A stretch of DNA of 64,000 bases. Origin: Heliocidaris tuberculata (lineage: Eukaryota; Echinodermata; Echinoidea; Camarodonta; Echinometridae). Each line of letters begins with the position of its first letter. Within the stretch, counting starts at the first letter, position 1. Below the pieces are notes generated by a model that worked only from the letters and a program-made list of their open reading frames with translations, was not told the origin of the DNA and made no database searches. This document shows, piece after piece, positions 26,301 through 38,896 of this stretch. The stretch lies in assembly GCA_025618425.1 (NCBI GenBank), contig CM046851.1, forward strand, positions 9,000,307-9,064,306. The letters run 5' to 3'. Both the position numbers and the translations under genes were made by a program.

Positions 26301-29300
26301 TTCACAACCTGAAAGCAGTGGATTACAGTAATTTTTTTCAATCAGAAGCTATCTCTCATTTCTTTGAATGATTTGAATCTCTTAATTTTCCAGTATTGTG
26401 TGTGTTTGCAACAAACACCCACAATTATGCCTCACATCGGTAGAAACCCCATCTTCTCTCCCCGCACAGTGAAAGTCATTTATGATAATATTCCTCGTTA
26501 TGGCCATTCCCTTTACCGATTCTCACTGCTTCTCATTTTGTAAACATCATATTCAATCTCCTCCGTGCTGTTTCCGTCACCCGTTTGCCATTATTCCCTA
26601 GGAAATCACTCATCTAATTTTCGCGCCATTTTCATTTTCGCGCCGTCTCATTTTCGCTCGATTTCTGCTCACAAGCTGGAGACATTTGTTTGAGACCAGG
26701 GAGAAAAAGCGGAGATACTATTACCGAGATTACCCCTGTCATCGACTACACCGCAATGCCCTCAAGTTATCTATCAAATCAGCAAAGAAGCGTCAAGGAG
26801 AAATCATGCATACAATCGTTTTTTTCCCACCCCTTCCTCCCTTCACGAGACGTGATCTTCTGACTGCATTGTGCAAGCTGGGGAGTTAAGACAAGAAACG
26901 TATTTCACGAATGTTGTGTTTCTTACATCCAGTCATTAACCTCTATACTGTTGTTAAAATAATAAATTAAAGACTTTTTCTAATATTTTTTCTCTCAAGA
27001 TTTTCACTTAATTGACAATTGCGGAAAATAGACTTTGACAATATGATATTTGGTAAATGTCATAATTCATGTAAAAAAAAAAAAGAAGAAGAAGAAGAAA
27101 ACATTCGATATTATCTCAATTTTTCCAGTACATAGTGGTTTTCAAATCAGTTTCATTCGGCCTGAACTTTATAAAAAATGTATTCATATACACGTATCAC
27201 ACATAATATTCTATATAGATTTAAAATGTAGAATACAAGATTTTAAATTAAAAAAAACACATTAGAATTAGCATTATATAACATCTGAAAGTAAATATCA
27301 TTTTTAAATGTTCTCCCCTTTTTTTGTGCATTTTCGTTTTGCAGCCGTAACTGATGCGAAAGTATGGGCGATCGACAGGAAAGTGTTCCAGTTGATAATG
27401 ATGAAAACTGGAATGCAACGCCATGAAGAGTATTTCAACTTCCTAAAGAGGTAAGGGAGAAGAATATACAGTGTGAGTCAATTAAAAGGAAATCCAGATT
27501 CAACCCTAAATATCGTTGCAGACTAGTACATATTGATTAAATCGAAGATACTCACACTGTTGCCTATCATGTTTCCTTTAATTTGACACCTTGATCAGTA
27601 AAATCCAGCCATGGACAGCCGAACAGTAACATAATTACCTGATTCATGTCAAATTTGTCTCTGCCCATGATTTGAATGAAATGGATGGTCGACACAAGGT
27701 TGGTTGAATGGTCTTCATTCCAGTTGGATGCACTCACAAAATAATGAACTTCAAAGTAACTCCTGCATGGACACCATTTAACCCACACTAGGGCAAAGAC
27801 GAATTTGACATGCTTTTTAAAAAATGGCCAGTGCTCAGTCATCCATGATCACATTTTGGTGAGCAGCCTATCAAATTAAAGAAGACACTATCAACTATCA
27901 TATAGTTATGATATATTTCAGTGATTTTACTTTGTTTATAAGATATTGGGCTTGTATATGGGTTTCCTTTTTATTGACTCACCCTGTATAGAAGAGAGAG
28001 AGAGAGAGAGGGGGGGAGGGGTAAGGAGACGGAGGGTGAGAGAGAGAAAGAGAGATAAAGCGAGAGGAGAGAGAGAGGGAGAGAGAGAGAAAGAGAGATA
28101 AAGAAAGAGAGAGGAGAGAGAGAGAAGGGGTGGTACATTGAGAAGAACAGAAAAGGTATGTAGAAAAGAGATGGAGAGAGGGATAGAGAGATGAGGGAGA
28201 GGGGGAAAGAGAAAGAGAGAGGGGGAAAGAGAAAGAGAGAGAGAGATATAGAAAGAGAGGAGAGAGAAGGGGTGGTACATTGAGAAGAACAGAAAAGGTA
28301 TGTAGAAAAGAGATGGAGAGAGGGATAGAGAGATGAGGGAGAGAGGGAAAGAGAAAGAGAGAGAGGGATAAAGAAAGAGAGAGGAAAGAGAGATGGGGTG
28401 GTACATTGAGAAGAACAGAAAAGGTATGTAGAAAAGAGATGGAGAGAGGGAGAGAGGGAAAGAGAAAGAGAGAGAGGGATGAAGAAAGAGAGGAGAGAGA
28501 GAAGGGGTGGTACATTGAGAAGAACAGAAAAGGTATGTAGAAAGGAGATGGAGAGAGGGATAGAGAGATGAGGGAGAGAGGGAAAGAGAAAGAGAGAGGG
28601 ATAAAGAAAGAGAGAGGAGAGAGAGATGGGGTGGTACATTGAGAAGAACAGAAAAGGTATGTAGAAAAGAGATGGAGAGAGGGAGAGAGAGAAAGAGAGA
28701 GAGATATAGAAAGAGAGGATAGAGAGAGATGGGGTGGTACATTGAGAAGAACAGAAAAGGTATGTAGAAAAGAGATGGAGAGAGGGATAGAGAGATGAGG
28801 GAGAGAGGGAAAGAGAAAGTAAGAGGGGATAAAGAAAGAGAGAGGAGAGAGAGAAGGGGTGGTACATTGAGAAGAACAGAAAAGGTATGTAGAAAGGAGA
28901 TGGAGAGAGGGATAGAGAGATGAGGGAGAGAGGGAAAGAGAAAGAGAGAGGGATAAAGAAAGAGAGAGCAAGAAATAGAGCGAATGAAGAAGAGACTTAG
29001 TAAAAAAAAAATGTAGTAGAGAGGGAGTAATTATTAAAGTTATTATACTTGTGCATAATAATTACACAACATAAATCCTAATATCTGACATTTATTCCTC
29101 TTCTTTTTTCCCATAATCGTGATTAGCATTTTGCTCAAAGATTTATCTTCTAGTAACCTCTTCCAATTTCTTAGAGAGGGAATAATTGAAATTGAAATTG
29201 TTATTTTTAAAAAAATATGATATGATCAAAATATTTGACTTTTATTCTACATTTTGTCTCTTTCCCGTAATCTCTTTTTGCCATTGTTAAAGGATTTGTC

Positions 29301-32300
29301 TTCTGATAAACTCTTCCAAATTCTTAGAGGAGGAATGATTAAAACACAAACTTTGTGCGTCATTACAGAACATAAAATCCTGATATCTGACATTATTTTT
29401 TATTCTTTATCTTGTTTCTATCCTTAAAAATAATTATAGTGTATATTTTCTCAAAGATTTGTCTTTGCTTAAACTCTTCGGATCTCTAAGAGAGGGAGAA
29501 TAGTTAAACACAAGTTTCATGCACAATAATTATACACCGCATGAATCCTGGGGGGGGGGGGGCGTTTCATCAAGTGTCTTGTCGGTGATTTTTACCCACA
29601 AATTTGCTCTCAGCCAATCAGATGCAAGGATTTCAGTAGCTTATAACAGTTATGAAATTTTTATGAAACAGGGCCCTGATATATAAGATTTGTTCCTCCG
29701 TTTTATTCCTCATTTTTGTTTCTGTGCTGTAATTGCAGTGTGCCTTTGCTCAAAGATTTGTCTTCCGATAACCTCTTCAAGTTGGCGAATAGCCTGGAAG
29801 TAGATTACTTCCATGAAGGTGAATACATTATAGTGGAAGGTTCCAGAGGAGATACCTTCTACATTATTAGCAAGGGGCAGGTAGGTTTGCTTCACTTTCT
29901 TCCTTTTTTTTTATTCTACGATTTTTAAAAATATACATGTGTTATGCTGCACGTTTTAAAGTGTAAAAAAAAATGTTAAGGTTGATGTGGGGTGTTAAAT
30001 AATTTCAAAGTTCTCTAGACCATTTTTGCACCAAAAACTGGTAAAATAGCGACTCCAGTGATGATGCAAAATAGGGTTCATTGCTACAGGAACGTCGTTG
30101 GAGAGAGAAAGGAGGGGGGGGGGGGGTCACCTCTCTAGTTTAAAAAGTGTATCGGCAGGTTCGACAATTTTATAGGCTGTCGGCAAATCTTTTAAAAATG
30201 AAATTAAATAACACTTTGTTTTTTTCCTTTTTGATAAGGGGGGGGGGGGTGAACATATGATGGCAAATTTTGAAATATTTTCTTGTAGCCAGTTTTGAAT
30301 ATCTGATGACCATTGCCCCTTTCTTCCTGTTGGAGTTTTTTCAAGTACCTAAATTTGGTTCAATGTTTGCGTCATTCTTTATTAGTCAGACTCCATTAAG
30401 GGTGATGATTTGCGTCATGTTTTAGCGGTGCTTCTGTTTTGTCCTTTGGGATTCGAATTTGAATCTTTAGGCCTATATTGTTTAATATCTAACATCAGTA
30501 TTTGTGCGGGGATTTTTATTTTTTTAAATACACCAGTTTTAGCAACCGTGAATAGTAAGGTAAACTTTCATAAATAAAAATCTTTCAACATGCAGCACGT
30601 AAGAGTCCAGATATATTATATGGTTGTTAGTATGATCAACACGTTTTTTGCCCCAATATGCTTGGAAAATCGAATTGTATTTCACCCTGACAGTCTAAAA
30701 AATGTTCACCTGTCTTTGCTTATATACTGAGCTTTGATTAATTTCCTTTCTGATTCTAGGTAGATATGAATTATTTGTAACTTTAAACAAGATCGATCTT
30801 GTTGAATTACATGGGGGTTTTTTGTGTTTTTTTTTTTGGTCTCCACCAGAATTACTTTTAAGCATTACCTTTGAAGTGGTTACGCCACAAGTGACTTGCT
30901 TATATTGACCAATGATTGTATTCACGAACAAAGCTTTCCTATATAATTTGTAAATGTAATGTTCATTTACACTAAAACAGCAATATACCAATATGTACAT
31001 GTAGGATTTGTCTACAGACATGTATCATTATGTACATCTTTTTTTTTTTAAATCAGGATTATAGGTTGACAGAAAAGGTGATATCTTTGAATTGAATAAT
31101 TACTTTTAAAATATAGACAAGGATATGACTCAATCTTCAGACATGGAAAAGTATTACTCGGTAGTCAAAGGGAGTCAGAGAAGTGATGATTTATTTCATG
31201 TTTCTGGTGATTGTAGGTCCGGATAACCCAATCCGTCCAGGGACAGAAAGAACCACAGGAGGTTCGAACCCTCGACAAAGGAGACTTCTTCGGCGAGAAG
31301 GCACTCCTCAGGTGAGTAGGAGATCATCATGTCCTCCACACAAATGATAATTGATCAGCTCCAGCTATAATTTCATTGGAAGATCACTTGTCTAGGAGTA
31401 TTTTTGCCAATAAAGTGGTTGGACACGACATCGACCAAATTATTGGCCATTTACATTCCTGGTTGATATTAGAAAAAGACAGAAATTGTGTCAGAACATG
31501 TGAAAGAACTATTCGAGTGTCCAGTGGAGTCACATTGTACCGTTATGATCCAATGGCTAAAGGCCACTCTTGTCAAAGAACTTAAAAGAAAAACACATTG
31601 TAGCCAGTCCTGTGCTCACATATATATTAAAATTTCTTATTGATACTTTATTTTAGTTTTATAACAGTCAGCATTATCACAGAGAAAATGCTCTGATTAT
31701 TTTGAGGGGATGGGAGTTTGATATGTCACGTAAATGTAGTTTTTTTTCAGTGAAATACAATGTATGAAATTTCCTCTAGTTTAATGTTATAAATTAGAAG
31801 TTTTGCCGCTGTAACATTGAATAACCTAATAAGCTTTTCTCTTGATATGTTTATGCTTTCTTATTTTCCAGTGAGGACGTACGAACGGCGAATGTCCTTG
31901 CAGGTAAAGGAGGATCTGAGTGCTTAGTTGTTGATAGACGGTAAGTAAATAAAATGAAATGGTCCTACAAAATTACACCTCTTGGTCATACTTAAGTTCA
32001 AGGAAAGATGCGCATATACGCAACGGTTTTTTTTTTTTTTTTTTAATCAAATTTGGTAGAGTGGAACCTCGTTATAAAAAAAACTTTGTTCTTAGCCATA
32101 ATATAATTAGATTTCAAGATAACAAAGTAATGTTCTTGGTCCCAAGGTGGTTGTTATATAAATGAGATATTTATGCGCATCCACAATCATTTCAATTTTA
32201 TATCGTTCTGTTCCTGCTTTAATCAGGGAGGAAAACGATGTCGTCCGTTTCCTCACTAGAAAGGTCGTAAAATCGTGTCAGTGAATATTTTCTTGGAATG

Positions 32301-35300
32301 CGTAACGGTATCCAAAGATCACCGTAGGAAATTAAACGTATACTTGTCCGTTTTCATGGATCGTTAGATAAGATTTCGAATTATGCAACTGAGAACCTTC
32401 ACCTAGAAAATACCAAGTTGAAATGGGAAAGAAATGATACAAGCTTTCGCTGTTGGAATCAATCGTGTATGAAATTAATCCGATTTGGGGTGTGTCCGTA
32501 CATTGCATACGAGAGATTTTACCCCTATGTCATGCGTAATTTGAAAATGGGAATGGGTAATTCATGAAATTTCTATATTCAAGCACAACGAGTATGTAGA
32601 AATATTTGATTGTTGGACTTTGTTTGTGTATATTGGTCATCTTTTTAAAGTGTATCGACCTTGGTCTCTTTCGAACATCCTCTCAAAACGTTAACAACCT
32701 CGTTAAGCTCATTAACCCTTACTGTACTGGGTTATTTCAAGCTCCTCTCTGACACGGGGGGGGGGGGGCTCGGAGGCCCCCCCCCCCCCGATCTCGGTCG
32801 CAACATGACCGATCGCAGCGAAATTTTGCACGGACCTCGAGAATCGCGTAAAGAACAAAATTCCATTGTTATTTTATTTAAATCTTTTATTTTTTTCATT
32901 TAATATTGTAATTTCTGCAAATCATATGCATAAATATACATTTTGATTAATCAATCAAGTAAAGAAATTATAAGTGATAAAGAAGGAACGTGAGGAAATG
33001 CAGTTTCCCATTCGTTTTGTACACAAAACTCAGAAATTCTCCGTAAATTCTCTCGGTAATGGTTTGACCGATTTTTGTAAACTTGGTGTCAAAAGATGCG
33101 CAAGACTTGAAAAAGAAAGAAAAAAAGCCAGAAAGTTGCGTGGCGTGAAATGCAACGGTTCGACGTGTGCGGAGAAATATGTCATGGGGGGGGGGGGGGG
33201 GGAGGGGCTCCCAGGTTCACCCCCCCCCCCATTACATTAAGGGTCAAAGGGTCTTATCACAACTGTACGATTTTCCTTGTTTCTTGTTTTTCTTACTTGG
33301 TAGAATTCTCTCCGTACCCTTAAAAAAAAATGTGTTTTTCTTTCTGAAATATTTTGTTTAAAACTATGACGTAAAAAAATGTCCACATGTACGTCAAAGC
33401 CAGATACTTCTAAGACAATGCACACAGCAGCAGATTGAAGCTTGAGCCATGCTGAAGATGTCGGCAAACTATCAAAATAGAGTTTTGTTTTGGCTTTCAG
33501 CGTCTAAGACAAATAGACACCATAGATCATTGCGGTAGCTTCGTATGTAGAGCTTTTAGATGACTGTTGTTTTTCCCCATCCCTATAGAAAACTGTCTTA
33601 ACGAAAGTACCTTTTAATGTTGATTTATGCATTATAATGACCTAGGAAATGGGTTGTTTGTTTAATAAGTCAACATATTTTGGTAATTGTTCTGCCTCAA
33701 CGTGACTCTTATGGGCGATTTGATTCCCATTACTGAGGTCCGTTCTCACTGCTATAAACAGAACAGGGGAATAAAACCCACACATACACCCACGCACCCT
33801 CGCGCGCACACATTAAATCTTTACGCACACAGACCTCCATTCTTGTACGGACAAACTAGCCATACAGGCCGAGGTTTGGTGCCGGGTATTTAATGGACGC
33901 GAGGGGATAAAACGCCAATCAATGTGCACAGGCTACATTCATTTCGGCCTCCCTTTTAGGTTGAGAGGCATAGATATATTCCGCGTCAAAGAAATAGACC
34001 CTAATGGATGCATTTGACGTTTTGTCAACAGAAGTCATGGACCTAGGGCTTAAACGCTGTTCTCTCGGTGTTTTATTTTTATCACGTATTTTTCCAGAAC
34101 ATGCATTGCAGTAAATGTACTTAGCTCTCTAATATCTACAGTCCTTTGACAGAGATGTATATTTTACCCATAGCAGTTCATAGTTCATAGATAAGTCTAA
34201 ATTAATCAGCTTTCCCTCGTCAAATTGGCAGCAATTATTCTTTTTTTCCAACTCCTCCATAGTTTGCACCAAAAAAAATAATCTTCATTAAATCAGCTAA
34301 CGTGAATGAGAAATTGCAAAATTTAACAGAAAACTTGCCAATTTACACACAAAAATAGTGATTATATAATTTACACTGCATTGCCAATTTAGAGACTTTA
34401 ATGATCAGTTACAATTAAATCGTTCTTATTCCAGAACAGCACAACATACTGCATTAAAATGGACCAAACATTTTCAGTGAATTCTTCTCTTTCTGCTCAT
34501 GTATTATTTGTAATTCTTAGCATTTTGGAGCAAAAGATACTCCAAAAGTGTCACTAAAAACGAGATACTGTACTTAATAGGAGTTAATAGGAGTATTTAA
34601 TTCTAACACACGGCTGAAATACAATCAAATTTTGCGTACACTTTTAGCTTTCAAGCAAGACCTCAGATTTTCAACACAAGCCCGAAATACTTGTAACGTT
34701 AAAGGTCACAGAAAAATATTGCTGGGTTTTTATTTTCTTGAAGAGTAACATCTTTCCCCAGATTTTGAATAATGTAACAAACAGAGATCTAAAATCGGAT
34801 AAGACATAGTCTAAGACTACGTAATCTCAATATATTAAAAACTTGAAAGTGAGAGGGAGATAAGAAGAAGAAGAAAAAAAAAGAATCCTGACTCAATTTG
34901 AAATGTCTAATTTGCAATACATCCCTGTAAAGCCTAAAGATTTAATATCCATTAACAGTGAAAAAAAAAAAGCACAAAAAATAATGCTGTATGTTCGTAT
35001 GCTATCCAGGTTCCTCGCTTACGCCGCAGCGCAAGAAACCGACTCAGTGTAGGCCTACACTAACTCTTGTTTCCCTTGGGCGTCGATAGAAAGGATGGGA
35101 TAGTCGGGGGGGGAGGGGCTAGGGTGGAGCGTGCCGCCCCCGTTCTGATAATCTTTAAGGATTTATTTTGTCTTAACATTTTCGATTAGAGGGCTATTTT
35201 TTCTTTACTTGTTAAAATTTTTGATTCTAAAAGCACTGGAGGCAGATCTTATTAAATAATTTTAGGGACCCACTTTAACGCCTTTGCAGCAGCTGCAGTG

Positions 35301-38300
35301 CACAAACATTGCAACCTCTTTTTGTTTACCCTTGCCAGCAAATTTTTAAATATATACCTTTTTTTTATTAATTTTTTTGTTGTTGGGGGGGGGGAGGGGT
35401 GTTATTGAAAAATGTTATTGTCAAAAGTCGACAAGAATTTTGGTCACTCAACCTCCAACCCCCACCCTTTTTAAAAGGCATATGGGCGCCTCTCGCTACT
35501 ACAATCAAGTGTTAGCGCTCTTTTACTATTACGAGAAGATAAATCAAGGGTATTGAGGGCAATGATTGAAAAAAAAATTACTATGACCTTGTTGCCTTTG
35601 ACCTTATGAAATCGTAATGTTGTTATTTTGATATAGAACTGCACTGAGCAAACTTATGGGTAAATTTAGTCTGACACCCCTCCCCGCCCTCATCAAAATT
35701 ATTCTAGCAACGCCCCTAGCTATCGCAATCAAGTGCCAGACGTGAGAGGGTCAAGTTACAAGTAGAGATTTCTCTCGAGTGTTGCGAGCATGAATAAGAC
35801 GCAGAGGATAAGCCTTAGAAATCAGAGAACTCAGACCAGGTTTAATGCACCGGATCCTTCGAAGAATAGATAGACATAACCTGAACAAAGTATAAGGTTT
35901 CTCACCAAAAATCATTGGGGAATATGATATTGAGAAATGGAGAACGGAATAATTGGAATGGAAGGTAGGGAAAGCGAGGGAATAGTGAAAGTATGCGTAA
36001 AAATGAAGAAGGAAACAAGAATACGGCAGTGATGGAATCAGCCTTAGAGGCTTAAGGATTTTGTCTGGATCCAAAAAACACTTTTAGGATAAAAATTGTT
36101 CACAAGGAGTAAATTTATCCGCAATGCTTTTGTTCCCTACATCCATTAAATATTACACGTGAATAGTGTACTGAATAATCTATTACCTTTACATTACTAA
36201 CCGTCGTATCGAACATTTCCTAAAAGCAGTTTAATGGGCTGTATATACGGGGGAACTCGTTTTTCCGAAGGTTCGTATTTCCGAAACACAAATTTCCCCT
36301 ATAGCAGGCGGTTCATAATTCCGAAAATGAAATAGGGTTCGTTATTCCGAATTTCGACATGAATAAACCCAACTAACACGATCGCAAAGACTTTCGAAAA
36401 AAATCAACTTAAGGGCAATTTCAATACCGATTGTCCTTTATAAATCATGTCCAGATTAAGTGACATCACTGTAACGTTTGTACATTTCATTGGGTGGTGG
36501 ACAGGGTTATTGAAATTGCCTTAGGTTGATTTATCGAAAGTCTTTGCGATCGTGTTAACTGCATATTCACAATAATGATTCTCTTGGGGAAATAATATTG
36601 AGATATAAAATTATTAGAATAAAAATTAAATTTATTGGGGAAAAGGGGAAACAGAGAAAATATGGAAAGGGAGTAGAAAATACAGAAGCTATACAGCAAA
36701 AATGATGTTATATGGGGCGTTTTGACGTTTCAAATCTGACGTTGTATTTTTACGCTCAACACATGTAATATTTACATCCCGTAAACATACATGCCCGAAC
36801 AAATTCATTATACAATTTTCTGTAAGGATTTAACGACTGCCAGGCTTCCTATATACTGATACTTCATTTTAGAAATGAATTAACATATTGATGCACAGGT
36901 TAGCAATATTTTATCGTATTGCAGTCTTATCGCACTAGCATCTCATATACAAGAGGGACGTGTTAAATTTACGTTTGAAAAGATGCAGCGAACCATTTTT
37001 CATTTAATAATGAGATTATGAGTTTGTTCAGTCTTGTATGCTCAGGGGGCTCAAACGTATATGTTAAAGGGAAAGTCTACCCTGATATTAAGTTGGTTTT
37101 AAAAGAAGCATAAAAACTAAAGAAACAAATCAATGGAATTTTGAGCAAAATCTTTTAAAGAAATGAGAAAGTTATGAATTTTTGAAGTTGTGATCAATCA
37201 AGCACATAATTATTGGCAACTCCATGACGTATCTTGCGAGCCCTTCTCCCATTTGCCCTTTACCGAAAATCATAAATTATCAATTTTTCTAATGAAAATA
37301 TTTTATCACACATGCACCCTAGATAATTTATTCTCAATGCACTTATGCTTTTACACAAAACCTATATGATGCAAATCTATTCCGTCATCAAAAACAAAGA
37401 AAATGAAAACTTATGAATTTTTATGTACGGTGCAAATGGGAGAGGACCTCGCAAGATACATCACGGAGTTGCCAATTTTTGTTTATTTGATTACAACTTC
37501 AAAAATTCATAACTTTCTTATTTCTTATCGGAGTTCGCTCAAACTTTCACTAATCTGTTTCTCTCACTTTTCTTATTTTATTCCAATCAACTTAACACCA
37601 GGATGGACTTTCCCTTTAAGCGTAAAATACAAAGTTAGACTTGCTTGTTTATGGAAACTTTTCAGTAGTGGCATCAGTTGGCTCAACAATAATTATTCTT
37701 GCTTGTTGGCTGCTTATGTACGTATGCATAATATGTCTTTCAATGTAGTGGAGACTAATGAAACAAATCCAGAAACGGAAACGAAGGAATGGAGATTAAG
37801 AGAATCAAACGATGTCTACGATAACAAATATCTACATTTGGAACCGCAGGGTTCGCAATTAGTTTTCTTTTTGAAACAAGGTAATACAGTTTCTATATCT
37901 CTCCCATCTGCTTTCCTATACATACGACTTATTTCTATTTCTAGAGCGTTTTCTATTGCAAATATTCAATTCTTATATCTTCAGTGGTTTAACTTTGATG
38001 CAATTGTGCTTTTTCATCCCGCCCTCATTTCATCTCGTCTCCATGGTAACAGTGCTTTCAACGAGTTGATCGGCAACATCCAGGCACTTCAGAACAAGAA
38101 TTATGGAGACAAGGAAAGAGGAGCAACCAGGTCAGTAATATCGATCTCATACACCCCCCCCTCCCCCACCCTACTACCCCTCTTATTTGAAAGAGGTGCA
38201 TGAATATCCCATTACCCTCCCTGCAATCTCTGACGAAAATGCATGCTAAATTCCGCATGTAAGCCCCCAAAATGCAAGTATGCAATGCGTGTATTGCCTG

Positions 38301-38862
38301 AAAACTTGGATCGGAGGGAAAGGGAATCTAGTTTGAAACGCTTGAATGAAGATGTTTTAATCATTATCATCCTCTTCGATTTTACTTACTTTTGATTTGG
38401 GACTGCTATAGTTGGGAGTAATTGATTCTCATATAATCGTCATTTTCTCATAAAGGTATTCGGGTTTTCATATAATTTCGGTAATTTCGTTTTTAATCAA
38501 ACCCATCTTTCAAAGCGGATTCCTATGCATTTTATCTCGTGGATAAGCTACTGAACAAAAACAGAATCCATCGAAGGTTTATTCCTTTATTGAAAAAGTT
38601 ATTCATCTGAAGCAAATAAATTACAATATTGATACACTATATAAACTGATTTTTTAGTGAGATATTGAAACGACTAGCTATTTATAAATGCGATGAATGC
38701 ATTTAAACTTTAAATGTCTTTATATCAGGATATTCAACCGTTGTGGTTATTTTTCAGGCTGGGGGGGGGGGGGAGGGGGGCTACTGCGGTAATGTAACAT
38801 GAATAATCTTTTTTAATGTGCCTGTAGGAAACTATTCCCTCCCCCCCCCCCAAAAAAAAAAA

Positions 38863-38896
<34 letters not shown>

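Larger units (their letters stand above)
23707..27344 (+). other. PKG intron
   Basis: Contains the second telomere-like element (24561-24821), a 221-bp tandem duplication (25207-25648), and otherwise AT-rich unique sequence with A runs near 27061. The duplicated open frame beginning [10 protein letters not shown] at 25290 and 25511 comes from the duplication and has no recognisable family. Confidence 0.85.
31941..38052 (+). other. PKG intron (6.1 kb)
   Basis: The largest intron within the recognised gene. It holds a G/C-run-bounded repeat at about 32716-33250, a repeat at 34195-34540 related to one at 45340-45730, an AATTCCGAA-module repeat at 36246-36350, a MITE-like element at 36374-36557, and a 556-bp inverted-repeat element at 37064-37619. 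The 266-codon open frame beginning at 37403 starts inside the last element and crosses an exon, so it is not a gene as such. Confidence 0.85.

Noticed and set aside
27936..28971. Three overlapping minus-strand frames of 268-330 codons, Ser/Leu/Pro-rich
   Set aside because: They are open in all three minus-strand frames because the GA-rich minisatellite has few stop codons. There are no domains, no splice context, and the region is inside a PKG intron.
37403..38203. Plus-strand 266-codon open frame
   Set aside because: It starts inside an inverted-repeat element, runs through unique intron and then across the 78-base PKG exon and its donor. Only the exon part has family support.
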